Of a stretch of 64,000 nt of DNA, positions 42,566 through 51,939 are shown one piece after another. The notes under the pieces are model-generated. The model searched no databases, had not been told where the DNA came from, and saw only the letters and a program-made list of their open reading frames with translations. Where the stretch lies: the NCBI GenBank assembly GCA_020846875.1, contig JADLDB010000179.1, forward strand, positions 1-64,000, in the 5' to 3' direction. Every line of letters begins with the position of its first letter. Position 1 is the first letter of the stretch. Made by a program: the position numbers and the translations under genes. The DNA comes from Myxococcales bacterium. Its GTDB lineage: Bacteria; Myxococcota; Myxococcia; Myxococcales; Myxococcaceae.

Positions 42566-43519
42566 TCAGCGAGCCTCGCCGCAGGTAGGCAGCTTCGACA
42601 GCGCGCCGGCGTCGTGGGCCGGCAGCACCACCAGCTCGCCCGCCCTCGCCTCGGCCATGGCGTGCACGCGCGCCAGCGTCGTCGTCAGGGCGGCCTGGTC
42701 GAGGTCCATCGGCAGCGTCTTGTGGGCAGGCAGCTCCACGCCCTTCGCCGTCCACGTCGTGTCGCCGATGAAGAAGTACGTCACGCCGCCCGGCCCGCGG
42801 ACGAGGTAGCCGGTGCTGCCCGGCGTGTGGCCCGGCAGCGGCACCGCGACGATGGCGCCGTCGCCGAAGACGTCGAAGGACTGCTGGAAACCGTCCACCG
42901 GCGGGCCGTTGAAGGGGAAGGCGTAGAGGCGGGACTTGGCGCGCTTGAGGTGGTGCGGCATGGCGCCGTTCTCCACGAAGCGGGTGAAGGGCTGGGCCCA
43001 CTTGAGTTCGCCCAGCGACGCCAGCACGCGCGCGCGGGGGAGGTCCGCCAGCGCGCCGACGTGGTCCCAGTGCACGTGCGTCACCACCGCGTAGTCGACG
43101 TCCTCGGGCGACAGGCCGGCTTCCTCCATCACCTCCACCAGGGGGCGCTTGCCCCGCGGGCCGCCGAGCGCGAGCTGGAAGAGCGGCCCCGCGCGCCAGA
43201 GGTCATCGGCGACGGACCGCCCGAAGGCCGGGTCCACCATCACCAGCCCTGCGGGGTGGCGGAGGAGGACGGACGCGATGGTGTAGTCCCAGGCCTCGCC
43301 GGTGGCCCGCACGCCGTTCCACAGAGGCCGGGTGAAGCGCTCCTGGTACAGCACGCACAGGGTGACTTCCGTGGCTTCGCGCGGGGTGCGCGCCACCTCC
43401 GAGGGAGGCACCCGCGGGAAGGTGGAGCCGCAGCCCAGCGCGAAGAAAAGGCTGCACGCGAGCGCGCGCCGGGGTGTCTTCCTCCCGCCGTTCCACCTCT
43501 CCAAAGGAGTCACGTCCAT
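42566..43519 (-). CDS. MBL-fold hydrolase lipoprotein
   Basis: This is a 317-aa protein from the ATG at 43519. The lipobox SLFFALGC ends at Cys30. The metal motif THVHWDH gives His148, His150, Asp152 and His153, then GHTPGSTG, a bridging GDTT and a late PAHD. This order is that of lactonase/AttM-type or arylsulfatase-like MBL hydrolases. Its start codon overlaps on the opposite strand with that of the 90-aa secreted protein (CATG). If it instead begins at a nearby GTG or TTG, the overlap vanishes. The substrate is unknown; an N-acyl homoserine lactone is one option. Confidence 0.78.
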   Translation of the reverse strand: MDVTPLERWNGGRKTPRRALACSLFFALGCGSTFPRVPPSEVARTPREATEVTLCVLYQERFTRPLWNGVRATGEAWDYTIASVLLRHPAGLVMVDPAFGRSVADDLWRAGPLFQLALGGPRGKRPLVEVMEEAGLSPEDVDYAVVTHVHWDHVGALADLPRARVLASLGELKWAQPFTRFVENGAMPHHLKRAKSRLYAFPFNGPPVDGFQQSFDVFGDGAIVAVPLPGHTPGSTGYLVRGPGGVTYFFIGDTTWTAKGVELPAHKTLPMDLDQAALTTTLARVHAMAEARAGELVVLPAHDAGALSKLPTCGEAR

Positions 43520-43790
43520 GAAGCGCGTCCTCGTCCTCGCAGCCCTCGTCACCTCGGCCAGCGCCTTCGCGGCCGTCACCGTCCGCTACCACAACGGTGA
43601 CTCGAAGAAGCACACCTTCGACGCGGTGTGCTCGGGCTCGAAGTCGCAGTTGGTCACCGACGGCAACACCACCGGCTCGGCCACCATTCAGGGCTCGGGC
43701 CCGTGCAAGGTGACCCACGCGGGCGGCGAGGTCAGCTTGAAGGGCGGGGAGAACATCGACATCAAGGACGGGAAAATCTCGGTGAAGTGA
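43518..43790 (+). CDS. Small secreted protein of unknown function (90 aa)
   Basis: The ATG at 43518 follows an ideal AAAGGAG at 7-8 bases. The signal peptide is MKRVLVLAALVTSASAFA, leaving about 71 residues of a beta-rich, Gly/Lys/Thr-rich mature protein with two cysteines (DAVCSGS...GSGPCKVTH). That suggests one disulphide. No family was recognised. Similar short secreted proteins are common in myxobacterial genomes. Confidence 0.75.
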   Translation: MKRVLVLAALVTSASAFAAVTVRYHNGDSKKHTFDAVCSGSKSQLVTDGNTTGSATIQGSGPCKVTHAGGEVSLKGGENIDIKDGKISVK

Positions 43791-43791
43791 G

Positions 43792-44385
43792 TCACGGCGG
43801 GCGCGGCGACAGCACCTGTGTCCACCCCTCGGCCACGGGGAAGGCCAGCACCCCCCTGGGCGGTGGCTCGGTGGAGGACTGCGTCCACACGGTGACGTGG
43901 AGGGCGGTACCGTCGGGCAGCGTGTGGTGCTCTTCGTCGACGGGTGGCGCCGCCTCGCCGGGCGTCTTGAGGGCCTTGGGGTCCGGCTCGATGAAGAGGA
44001 TGAGCCAGCGCTGGCCGTCCCCTTCCCCCAGGTAATTCACGTACGGCCCCTGGCGCGCGGTGCGCCAGGTGAGGCTGGGCGACAGGCCGTCCGGGGCGAA
44101 GGGCGGCACGCCCTCGTCGGCCAGGCGCGCAGCCTCGGGCCACACCTTCGTCTCGGCGCGCACGTTCTCCGCGTCGTAGATGCCTTCGCGGATGGCGCGG
44201 TAGAGGCGCTGCTGCGCCTCCGGCAGCTCCAGGTAGGACTTCTGCCACCCAGCGAGCGCCGCGCCGGGCGCAGCCCCCCGCCACCGCGCCGCGCCGACGC
44301 CGGCGACCCACACCAACAGCGCCAGGGCCAGGAAGGGCGCCGCGTGGCGCACCTCGCGTCGCAGCGATGACGAGGTGACCTGCAT
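43792..44385 (-). CDS. Single-TM anchored protein of unknown function (197 aa)
   Basis: From Met at 44385: a basic N-terminus (SSSLRREVRHA), a membrane helix at about 16-34 (FLALALLVWVAGVGAA), then a periplasmic domain of about 160 residues with helical start (LPEAQQRLYRAIREGIYDAE) and a beta end (ALHVTVWTQSS, GVLAFPVAEGWTQVL). No known family or active-site motif was seen. An upstream Met (44421) gives a 209-aa version. Confidence 0.6.
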   Translation of the reverse strand: MQVTSSSLRREVRHAAPFLALALLVWVAGVGAARWRGAAPGAALAGWQKSYLELPEAQQRLYRAIREGIYDAENVRAETKVWPEAARLADEGVPPFAPDGLSPSLTWRTARQGPYVNYLGEGDGQRWLILFIEPDPKALKTPGEAAPPVDEEHHTLPDGTALHVTVWTQSSTEPPPRGVLAFPVAEGWTQVLSPRPP

Positions 44386-44631
44386 CGACTCAAAGCGTAC
44401 CGCGCAACCTGCGACGGCCAACGACTCAGCGAATGCGGAGCCGCCGGGAAGGTCAAGCCGGGCAGGCGGCGCGGGTGAGAGGACGACAGCCGCCCACTCT
44501 GGGTGATGACCAGCGGCCGGTGGTGGCGCCCATCCCCCTGAGGAGCGAGGCGGCGTGCGGCTTGAATTCGCCGCTGGGCACGAGGCCTTCCGCGCCGTCG
44601 ACCTTGCGCATGGTGGCCTGCGCGGCGCAAG

Positions 44632-45564
44632 TCACCCCAGCGCGAGCGCCTGCGCCACGTACACCTCGACGAAGCGCGGCGAGTGCGCCCTCGTCCACAC
44701 CAGCCCGTCCGCGCGCGAGGTGACGCGCAGCCCGGCCTGCTTCGCCAGCCGCGCCAGCGCGCCGTCGTCGCCGGTGCCCAGCGAGGGCTCGGGCGTGGTG
44801 AGCAGCACCCGGCCGCCGGGCTTCTTCAGCACCCGCTTGGCCGAGGCGAGGAAGTCCCGCGGCGCCTCGAGGAGGTCCACCACGTTCTCGGCCACCACCG
44901 CGTCCACGCGGCGCGGCCGCAGGGGCAAGGCCTCCGCGTCCAGCACCACGCCTTCCACGTCGCCACCGGAGGCGCGCACCCGCGCCCGGGCCTTGAGCGC
45001 CGCCCGCAGCGAGAGGTCCGCGACGATGAGGCGCCTGCCTCGCTTCGAGAGCGCCGCGCTGGTGTGCCCGGCGCCGCAGCCGACCTCGAGCACCGTGCCC
45101 AGGCGCGGCGCGTGAGCCACGAGCCAGGAGGCCGGGCCGCGGGCGCGCGACGCCTTCAACACGGCGGACAGAGAGGCCGGCGGGTTCTTCCCTCCCCGGC
45201 GAGGCTCTCCTGCGACGGGGGAGCGGGCAGCTTCCTCGTCAGTCCAGTCGTCCCCGAAGCGGCGGGCTTCCGCGTGCGGCGCCCCGGCGGCGAAGGCGTC
45301 CACCACCTCGAGGGCGGCCGGCGTCGCTGCGCCCACCTCCGCCAGGCTGGCCAGCACCGCCTCCCGGAAGGACGCGCACCACTCCGCCGGATTCGGCACC
45401 AGCACCGGCACGCCGGCCAGCCGCGGGTACGGCCCACACGAGGCGCAGCGGTGCACGCCGTGGGCCGCGCCCGAGTCGCGCGCCAGGCCTCCTCCGCACG
45501 AAGGACACGCCAGCAGGCCGTCCAGCCAGAGCTTCGGCGCCTCGCGCCGTCCGGCCCGCGTCAT
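44632..45564 (-). CDS. SAM-dependent methyltransferase with zinc ribbon
   Basis: This is a 310-aa protein from Met at 45564. An N-terminal zinc-ribbon (CPSCGG at 20-25 and CASCG at 40-44) is followed by a linker and a class I methyltransferase domain. Motif I is TVLEVGCGAGHTS (about residues 155-167), with IVADLS as the acidic strand and VDAVVAENVVDLLEAP near motif IV. This matches the layout of 23S rRNA m1G (RlmA-like) and other Trm112-ribbon methyltransferases. The target is unknown. The neighbouring upstream gene ends or begins within a few bases, so it may be part of the minus-strand operon from 47 kb. Confidence 0.8.
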   Translation of the reverse strand: MTRAGRREAPKLWLDGLLACPSCGGGLARDSGAAHGVHRCASCGPYPRLAGVPVLVPNPAEWCASFREAVLASLAEVGAATPAALEVVDAFAAGAPHAEARRFGDDWTDEEAARSPVAGEPRRGGKNPPASLSAVLKASRARGPASWLVAHAPRLGTVLEVGCGAGHTSAALSKRGRRLIVADLSLRAALKARARVRASGGDVEGVVLDAEALPLRPRRVDAVVAENVVDLLEAPRDFLASAKRVLKKPGGRVLLTTPEPSLGTGDDGALARLAKQAGLRVTSRADGLVWTRAHSPRFVEVYVAQALALG

Positions 45565-45568
45565 CTGC

Positions 45569-45871
45569 CTACTCGAGAACGCAGCCGACCTGGTCATCGA
45601 CGTAGTGCGCGGTGGCGGCGAAGCTGATGAACACCGACGCCTCCACGCGCTTGCGGGCGCTGTCGAAGCGCAGCTTGGCCACGTTGGGCGAGGCCTTCAC
45701 CCACGCGCGGCAGTACTCCTCGTCGCGCTCCATGACGAAGAGGCAGGAGCAGCCCATGCGCGCGCCATTGGCCGCCGCCAGCTCCATGTCGTTCTGGTCA
45801 TACAGGCGCGGAGGCCCTTCCGACGCGCACCCCGCCAGGCCCAGCGCCGCGACGACGAAGAGGGCCCTCAT
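45569..45871 (-). CDS. Small lipoprotein (100 aa)
   Basis: The ATG at 45871 overlaps the stop of the serine-hydrolase gene (ATGA). The signal peptide MRALFVVAALGLAGC ends at a lipobox cysteine (Cys15). The mature part has four more cysteines (GCSCLF, EEYCRAW, QVGCVLE). No family was recognised. Coupling suggests it works with the exported hydrolase. Confidence 0.7.
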   Translation of the reverse strand: MRALFVVAALGLAGCASEGPPRLYDQNDMELAAANGARMGCSCLFVMERDEEYCRAWVKASPNVAKLRFDSARKRVEASVFISFAATAHYVDDQVGCVLE

Positions 45872-47004
45872 CGCGCCACCTCCAGGCACAGGTGCGTCAG
45901 CTCGTTGATGGGAAGGCTGCCTTCCCGGTCATCGCCCGTGCGGACGATGACGACGTCCTCCGAGGGGACGACGACAATCCGCTGCCCCCAGTGCCCCAGC
46001 GCCGCGTAGGTGTCCACGGGCGCGTCCGGCCAGGGGCTGGGCGCGTCGTGCTCCGGCACCGGCCGGTTGAGCCACCAGGCGTACCCGCTGGGCTCCTCGT
46101 CGGCCTTGGTCGCGTGCTGCACGAAGGCCTCGGACGGCGTGGTGCTGTCCGCCACCCAGCCCTCGGGGAGGACGCGCTGGCCGTCCCAGCAGCCGTCATT
46201 CAGGAACAGCCAGCCGAACTTCGCGTAGTCGCGCGGCGTGGCGTACACCATCGAGCCGCCCAGCGGCGTGCCCTTCGCGTCTTCCTCGAAGACGACCCGC
46301 TTCATGCCGACCTTCTCGAAGAGCAGCTTCCAGAAGGCGCCCTTGCCCACCTTGCGGTCCAGCGCGCCCTTGGCCACCGCCGCCGCCACGTGCGCGTCCC
46401 CGGTGGAGTACAACCACTGGCCCCCCGGCGCCGTCGCGGCGCGGTGAGAGAGGACGAAGCGCAGTTGGTCGCGGCGCCCTTCGCCGTACAGCATCGCGAT
46501 GACGCTGGACACCTGGTAGCCCTGCGGCGCGCCCTCGTACTCCTCCTGCCAGGCGAAGCCGGTGGCGAAGGTGATGACGTGCTTCACGGTGATGCCGCAC
46601 ACCGAGGTGCCGGAGAAGCCGCGCAGGTAGTCGCAGATGGAGTCGTCGAGCTTCAAGGCCCCCTGCTGCACCGCCACGCCGATGAGCGCGCTGGAGACGC
46701 TCTTCGCCATCGACCAGGACAGGTGCCGGTTGGAGGCGGTGAAGCCGCGCCCGTAGCGCTCGTAGATGACGTTGCCGCCCTTGATGATGACGAGGCCGTC
46801 GGTGCGGTAGCCCTTCCGCGCGCTGTCCTCGCCTTCCAGGGTGAAGGCGAAGTCCTCCAGCGCCTTGAGTTGGGCCGCCTTCGCCACCGGGTCGACCAAC
46901 TGCACCGGCCAGTCGTCGGTGGGCCAGGAGGGCCGCGTGGGGCAATTCTGCGCCAGCGCGGGCGCGGACAGCGACAGCACCAAGCCGCAGAGGAGCGCGC
47001 GCAT
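45868..47004 (-). CDS. Exported class C beta-lactamase-like serine hydrolase
   Basis: This is a 378-aa protein from Met at 47004 with the signal peptide MRALLCGLVLSLSAPALAQ. The serine motif is SMAKS (Ser98-Lys101). The second motif reads YST in LYSTGD, and the last is GHWGQ, as in esterase/peptidase relatives of AmpC and the 6-aminohexanoate-dimer hydrolase NylB. Five cysteines in the mature part fit a periplasmic protein with disulphides. The substrate is not visible. It is second in an operon after a membrane protein and is coupled to a small lipoprotein gene. Confidence 0.82.
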   Translation of the reverse strand: MRALLCGLVLSLSAPALAQNCPTRPSWPTDDWPVQLVDPVAKAAQLKALEDFAFTLEGEDSARKGYRTDGLVIIKGGNVIYERYGRGFTASNRHLSWSMAKSVSSALIGVAVQQGALKLDDSICDYLRGFSGTSVCGITVKHVITFATGFAWQEEYEGAPQGYQVSSVIAMLYGEGRRDQLRFVLSHRAATAPGGQWLYSTGDAHVAAAVAKGALDRKVGKGAFWKLLFEKVGMKRVVFEEDAKGTPLGGSMVYATPRDYAKFGWLFLNDGCWDGQRVLPEGWVADSTTPSEAFVQHATKADEEPSGYAWWLNRPVPEHDAPSPWPDAPVDTYAALGHWGQRIVVVPSEDVVIVRTGDDREGSLPINELTHLCLEVAR

Positions 47005-47005
47005 G

Positions 47006-47629
47006 TCAGAAGGCCACCGTGGACGCGGGGACGAAGACGGTGTCACTCACCCCCGGCACGAAGCTGGTCACCGTCGCCGGCGCCTTCTTCTCGTTGGGGA
47101 AGAGGTGCATGAAGCCCACCGAGGTGCCGCTCATCAGCAGCCCGTCCACCAGGGTGTAGAGGAGCAGCGCCACCGGGTTGGTCCACGGCACCGTCAGGGC
47201 CAGGCTGGCCACCACGAAGGCCGCCGCGTGCACCGCGAAGGCAGCCCCGAAGGCGCCCCAGAAGCCGTAGCGCCCAGGCGCGCTCACCTTGCCGATGAGC
47301 CAGGCCGCCAGCACCGTCAGCCCCGGCGGGATGAAGAGGTGCGAGATGAGGACGGGCAGCGCCGTCCACACCAGCTCGTTGGACAGCATGCCCAACGGCA
47401 CCGCGATGAGGACGCCCGCGGTGCTGGCCAGCACGCCCACGCCGGCCGTCTTGGCGAAGTGCTCCCCGAAGCCGAGGTCGTCGGCGGTGGCGGTGAGCGA
47501 GTCGGGGCGCAGCGTCGCGTCGGTGAGGGGCTGGGGGACGGACGCCGGCACGAGGCGGGACTCCTCGTCGAGGAGGTGGGCCGCCTGGGCCGGCACCGCG
47601 AGGAGGACGACGAGGAGGGTGAGGCGCAT
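47006..47629 (-). CDS. Membrane protein of unknown function (207 aa)
   Basis: A signal peptide (MRLTLLVVLLAVPAQAAH) is followed by a short polar stretch and about four hydrophobic helices (for example VGVLASTAGVLIAVPLG, FVVASLALTVPW). The family was not recognised. It begins 61 bp after the actF stop and its stop almost touches the hydrolase start, so it may be read through from the respiratory operon. Confidence 0.6.
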   Translation of the reverse strand: MRLTLLVVLLAVPAQAAHLLDEESRLVPASVPQPLTDATLRPDSLTATADDLGFGEHFAKTAGVGVLASTAGVLIAVPLGMLSNELVWTALPVLISHLFIPPGLTVLAAWLIGKVSAPGRYGFWGAFGAAFAVHAAAFVVASLALTVPWTNPVALLLYTLVDGLLMSGTSVGFMHLFPNEKKAPATVTSFVPGVSDTVFVPASTVAF

Positions 47630-47690
47630 GCGCTTCCCTTAGTGCGCAGCGGCGCCCGCGACAACGGACTTCCCTTCACCCTGCGCTGGT

Positions 47691-48926
47691 TCAGTAGTTC
47701 TCGTGCGCGAGCGAGTCGGCCAGCCGGGGGTCGTTGATGGCGATGACCTTGTTCTTCTTCAAGAGGAAGCCGAACACCGCGAGGAAGGCGCCCACCATGC
47801 CGAGGAGGGCCGCGAAGTCCAGCCAGCTGACGGCCAGGTGCGCGTGGTGCTCGCCCCCTCCGTGCGCCCCGTAGGCAGGGAGGATGAGCCAGTACATGTC
47901 CAGCAGGTGCATCAGCACCAACCACACGCAGCCCAACGCCAGGGGCCAGCGGGCCCGCTTCACCTGCCGGCTGACGAGGTACAGGAAGGGCAGCGCGAAG
48001 TGCAGCACGGGCAGGGCGTACGACACCCACTGCCAGCCGCCCTCCATCCGCAGCATGTAGAACTCCGTCTCTTCCGGGATGTTCGCGTACCAGATGAGGA
48101 TGAACTGGCTGAAGGCGATGTACGCCCAGAAGATGACGAAGCCGAAGGTGAACTTGCCCAGGTCGTGAAAGTGCTCGGGGGTGATGGCCGTCTTCAGCAC
48201 CCCGGCCCGCTGCAGCGCCATCGACACCAGGGTGGTGACGGCGAAGAACACCAGGATGGACGACGAGAAGTAGTACACGCCGTAGATGGTCGAGTACCAG
48301 TGCGGCTGCAGCGACATCATCCAGTCCACGGCCGCGAAGGACTGCGTCAAGGCGTAGATGAGGATGCCCGGCGCCGCCACCGCCCAGGTGCGCTTGATGA
48401 TCTTGTCCTTCTCCGCCTGGTTGTCCCCCAGGCCGTCCAGCTTCACCGACGAGGTGTAGAGGAAGCGGGAAATCACCGTCCACAACACGAAGTAGACGAT
48501 GGCCCGGCCCCACCAGAAGCCGGTCGAGAGGAACCAGCGCTTGCGCTCGAGGATCGCGTCCGTCTCGTGCGTCCAGGGGTAGAGCTCGTGCATCCCGATG
48601 AGGGCGATGGGCAGCCACAGCACGAAGAAGAAGGGCAGCGTGGCCTGCATGGTCTCGGCGATGCGCCGCACCACGATGCTCCACTGCGAGCGCACGGTGA
48701 TGTCGATGACCAGAAAGCCGAAGGCCCCCAGCACCAGCGCCAGCACCGACTCGAAGGCCCACAGGTAGCTGAACATGGCCCGGGCCTTGTCCGCGCCCAT
48801 CGCGCTTCCCAGCGTGGCCCCCAGGCCCACCACCGCCAGCACCCCGCCGATGACGGGCAGCTTGGCGAAGAGGCTCGTGTCCGGAATGGTGATGTCCGTC
48901 GGCTTCTGAATCTCGTGGTGGCTCAC
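47691..48926 (-). CDS. actF: Alternative complex III subunit ActF
   Basis: This is a 411-aa integral membrane protein with about ten helices. Its signatures match the NrfD-like ActF group: MFSYLWAFESVLALVLGAFG, SQWSIVVRRIAETMQATLPF, the HEW-like ELYPWTHE, and the quinol-oxidase-like FSQFILIWYANIPEETEFY. It is the last gene of the act operon, 13 bp after actE. ACIII takes electrons from quinol and is thought to pass them to cytochrome c. ActF and ActC are the membrane-embedded subunits related to PsrC/NrfD. Confidence 0.9.
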   Translation of the reverse strand: MSHHEIQKPTDITIPDTSLFAKLPVIGGVLAVVGLGATLGSAMGADKARAMFSYLWAFESVLALVLGAFGFLVIDITVRSQWSIVVRRIAETMQATLPFFFVLWLPIALIGMHELYPWTHETDAILERKRWFLSTGFWWGRAIVYFVLWTVISRFLYTSSVKLDGLGDNQAEKDKIIKRTWAVAAPGILIYALTQSFAAVDWMMSLQPHWYSTIYGVYYFSSSILVFFAVTTLVSMALQRAGVLKTAITPEHFHDLGKFTFGFVIFWAYIAFSQFILIWYANIPEETEFYMLRMEGGWQWVSYALPVLHFALPFLYLVSRQVKRARWPLALGCVWLVLMHLLDMYWLILPAYGAHGGGEHHAHLAVSWLDFAALLGMVGAFLAVFGFLLKKNKVIAINDPRLADSLAHENY

Positions 48927-48939
48927 GGTCGGCTCCGCC

Positions 48940-49899
48940 TCACTTCAGGGTCTGCACGTAGAGCGCGAGGCTCTGGATCTCGATGTCCGTCAACACCTGC
49001 GGCGGCATCGCCGGCGGGTAGCCGTTCACCGTCTTGGCCATCGGCTGGAGGATGGACTCCTTGAAGTACGCGTCGTCCACCTTCACGTCGCCCGCGCTGG
49101 TCGGCTCCAGCTTGCCCCACAGGCCCTTGAAGGACGGGCCCACCAGCCTCGAGCCGTCGATGGAGTGACAGGCGTTGCAGCCCTTGGACTTGTACAGGGC
49201 CGCGCCCGTCTCGGCGGTCGCGTTCGGGCCCACCGCCACCACCGTCGGCGCCTCGCCCGACTCACAGTCCTGCTTCTGAATGTCCCGGCGGATGTGCGCG
49301 ATGATCGCCCAGCGGTCCTCGGTGGGGATCTGCGCGGCGTAGCTGGCCATGTTGCCGTTGTTCACCCCGTGCTTGATGGCCGCGTACAGCTGCCCGGCCA
49401 GCAGGCCCTTGCGGCGCTCGTCGGTGAAGGAGGGAGGCGGCACGGTGAGGCGTGGGCCTCCGTCCGCCGACAGGCCAGCCACCGGGCCCTTCCCGTCGCC
49501 CAGCTTGCCGTGGCACGGGGCGCAGAAGACCTGGTACCGCCCGGCGCCGCGGTCGGCCAGCGAGTCGGGGCACTTCCCGTCCACCTTGAGCGACTCGGGG
49601 AACAGCTTCGCCGGCTCGAGCGCCCCGCCGTCCAGCGGGTCCGAGAGGCCTTCGTAGAGCAGGTCGTCGTCGTTGAGGTGGCCCACCGCCACCGTGCCGT
49701 CCACCGGCAGCCGCCACTGGCGCCCATCGGGGAAGACGCCGGACCAGTCCTTCCGGTACGCCTTGCCCTTCTCCTGGGTGTCCATGTTGCGGATGAGGTG
49801 CACCGGCGGCCTGTCCGACTCGCAGCCCCGGCACCCGGCCAACGACGCAGCGGTCAGCGCCGCCGCGCACAACAGAGAGGAGGTACGCATGACGGTCAC
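48940..49899 (-). CDS. actE: ActE with an extra cytochrome c domain
   Basis: This is a 319-aa lipoprotein (lipobox cysteine at 23, LAGC). Heme c site 1 is CAPCH (126-130), followed by SYAAQIPTEDRWAIIAHIR, typical of ActE. Site 2 is CNACH (241-245) in a second domain: LYKSKGCNACHSIDGSRLVG, DAYFKESILQPMAKTVNGYP, MPPQVLTDIEIQSLALYV. Domain 2 strongly resembles the C-terminal heme c domain of caa3-oxidase subunit II, and the CoxB in this window lacks that domain. ActE is usually described as monoheme. Its start overlaps actD by ATGA. Confidence 0.88.
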   Translation of the reverse strand: MTVMRTSSLLCAAALTAASLAGCRGCESDRPPVHLIRNMDTQEKGKAYRKDWSGVFPDGRQWRLPVDGTVAVGHLNDDDLLYEGLSDPLDGGALEPAKLFPESLKVDGKCPDSLADRGAGRYQVFCAPCHGKLGDGKGPVAGLSADGGPRLTVPPPSFTDERRKGLLAGQLYAAIKHGVNNGNMASYAAQIPTEDRWAIIAHIRRDIQKQDCESGEAPTVVAVGPNATAETGAALYKSKGCNACHSIDGSRLVGPSFKGLWGKLEPTSAGDVKVDDAYFKESILQPMAKTVNGYPPAMPPQVLTDIEIQSLALYVQTLK

Positions 49900-50435
49900 G
49901 GCTCCAGCACCTCGACGTGGGTGGCGCCCGTCGACTTGAGCAGCGCTTCCGTCTGCGCGAGGTCGAACTTCGGGTCGGCCGCTTCAATCATGATGAAGAA
50001 CTTGTCGTCGGTGGCCCGCTCGAAGGCCCTGGACGCGAAGGCCGGGTGGTGCAGGCGGGGCAGGCCGTTGAGGATCCAGTTGCCGAAGAACGCCGCCAGG
50101 CAGCTCGCCAGCACCGTCATCTCGTACCAGACGGGCACGAAGGCCGGCAGCGAGAAGAGCGGCTTGCCGCCGGTGATGAAGGGGTAGGCGCTGCCGCTGG
50201 TCCACGCCTGCAGCCACAGGCCCAGCGCGCTGCCCACCAGGCCCACGACGAGGACGATCCACGGCAGCCGCGAAGGCTTCACGCCCATCGCCCTGTCCAG
50301 CCCGTGCACCGGGAAGGGCGCGCAGGCGTCCCACTGCTGGTAGCCCGCGTCGCGCACCTGCTCGCAGGCCTGGTAGATGGAGTGCGGATCTTCGTACTGG
50401 GCCAACAGGCCCCAGGTGGGGATGTTCTCGCTCAT
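49896..50435 (-). CDS. actD: Alternative complex III subunit ActD
   Basis: This is a 179-aa protein. The N-terminal cytoplasmic part, GLLAQYEDPHSIYQACEQVR, with DACAPFPVHGLDRAMG, is the ActD signature. Two membrane helices follow (about 59-78 and 98-120). The C-terminal soluble tail contains DDKFFIMIEAADPKFD. Its role is structural within the ACIII membrane domain. It lies 3 bp after actC. Confidence 0.9.
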   Translation of the reverse strand: MSENIPTWGLLAQYEDPHSIYQACEQVRDAGYQQWDACAPFPVHGLDRAMGVKPSRLPWIVLVVGLVGSALGLWLQAWTSGSAYPFITGGKPLFSLPAFVPVWYEMTVLASCLAAFFGNWILNGLPRLHHPAFASRAFERATDDKFFIMIEAADPKFDLAQTEALLKSTGATHVEVLEP

Positions 50436-50438
50436 GTC

Positions 50439-51938
50439 TTAGAGATCCTTCTGGGCGACCGCGCCCGCCGGAACCGCGCCCGAGGCCCCGTGGCCGTGCT
50501 GGCCGTGCTGGTAGCCTTCCCAGTGCGGGTTGGCCTGCGGCATCACGCCCTTCACCTCGCTCATCGCCATCACCGGGAAGAAGCGGATGAAGAGGAGGAA
50601 GAGGAAGAAGAACAGGCCGAAGGTGCCGGTCAGGAAGAGCACCTCCGTCACCGGCACGAAGTAGTCCCAGCTCGACACCAGCGCGTCGCGGTGCAGGCTC
50701 GTCACGGTGATGACGAAGCGCTCGAACCACATGCCGATGTTCACGAAGATGGACAGGACGAAGGTCAGCTTCACGTTGGTGCGGAACTTCTTGAACCAGA
50801 ACAACTGCGGGGTGATGACGTTGCACGTCATCATGATCCAGTAGGCCCACCAGTACGGCCCGCCGGCGCGGTTGATGAACGTGAAGCCTTCGTACTGGTT
50901 GCCCGAGTAGGCAGCCACGAAGAACTCCATCCCGTAGGCGTACCCGACCATCGAGCCCGTCACGAGGATGATCTTGTTCATGTTCTCGATGTGCTTGACG
51001 GTGACCAGGTCCTTGAGCCCCAGCCACTCGCGCGCGGGGATCATCAGCGTCAGCACCATCGCGAAGCCCGAGAAGATGGCGCCGGCGACGAAGTAGGGCG
51101 GGAAGATGGTGGTGTGCCAGCCGGGCAGCTGGCTGACGGCGAAGTCGAAGGACACGATGGTGTGCACCGAGAGCACCAGCGGGGCCGAGAAGCCCGCCAG
51201 AATCTGGTACGCCTTCTCGTACGTCACCCAGTGGCGCATCGAGCCGCGCCAGCCCAGCGAGAGGATGCCGTAGAACAGCCGGCGCCACTTCACCGTCGCG
51301 CGGTCGCGCAAGGTGGCGAAGTCGGGCACCAGCCCGGTGAACCAGAAGAGCAGCGACACCGTGAGGTACGTGTTGACCGCGAACACGTCCCACTCCAGCG
51401 GGCTGCGGAAGTTCGGCCACAGGCCCATCTGGTTGGGGATGGGGAAGAGGTAGTAGTCCATCCACACGCGGCCGGTGTGCAGCACCACGCAGCTGCCCGC
51501 GGCGAGCACCGCGAAGATGGTCATCGCCTCGGCGTACCGGTTGATGGAGGTGCGCCACTTCTGCCGGAACAGGTAGAGGATGGCGGAGATGAGCGTGCCG
51601 GCGTGGCCGATGCCGACCCAGAAGACGAAGTTGACGATGTCCCACGCCCAGGCCACCGGGGTGTTATTGCCCCAGATGCCCGGCCCTTCCCAGATGAGGT
51701 AGCCGACGTAGCCGCCGAACATCGCGAAGCCGGCGGCGGCCAGGGCGATGCCGAACTTGAAGGGCGACGGCGTCTGGGCGATGGGCTTCTCGTTGACGGC
51801 CAGCACCCGCTCGGTGATGTCGTGGAAGGTGTAGTCGCCGCGCACGAGGGGCTCGCGGCCACCCGTCTGCTCGTCGAGGACGACGTCGCCGCGGAGCTTC
51901 GGATCGTCAGGAAGCGTGGTGGGGTTCGCGGTCGCCAT
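50439..51938 (-). CDS. actC: Alternative complex III subunit ActC (NrfD-like)
   Basis: This is a 499-aa protein with about ten membrane helices. Family blocks include [13 protein letters not shown] near the N-terminus, [53 protein letters not shown] and the later [20 protein letters not shown]. ActC is the NrfD/PsrC-type quinol-binding membrane subunit of ACIII. It lies 1 bp after actB. The C-terminus ends in a His/Gly-rich tail ([11 protein letters not shown]). Confidence 0.92.
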   Translation of the reverse strand: MATANPTTLPDDPKLRGDVVLDEQTGGREPLVRGDYTFHDITERVLAVNEKPIAQTPSPFKFGIALAAAGFAMFGGYVGYLIWEGPGIWGNNTPVAWAWDIVNFVFWVGIGHAGTLISAILYLFRQKWRTSINRYAEAMTIFAVLAAGSCVVLHTGRVWMDYYLFPIPNQMGLWPNFRSPLEWDVFAVNTYLTVSLLFWFTGLVPDFATLRDRATVKWRRLFYGILSLGWRGSMRHWVTYEKAYQILAGFSAPLVLSVHTIVSFDFAVSQLPGWHTTIFPPYFVAGAIFSGFAMVLTLMIPAREWLGLKDLVTVKHIENMNKIILVTGSMVGYAYGMEFFVAAYSGNQYEGFTFINRAGGPYWWAYWIMMTCNVITPQLFWFKKFRTNVKLTFVLSIFVNIGMWFERFVITVTSLHRDALVSSWDYFVPVTEVLFLTGTFGLFFFLFLLFIRFFPVMAMSEVKGVMPQANPHWEGYQHGQHGHGASGAVPAGAVAQKDL

Positions 51939-51939
51939 G

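Noticed and set aside
42566-43519. Reading this MBL-fold gene as related to the MBL protein at 5719-6738
   Set aside because: Their motifs differ (GHTPGSTG and PAHD here, AHHGS there), so they belong to different MBL subgroups.
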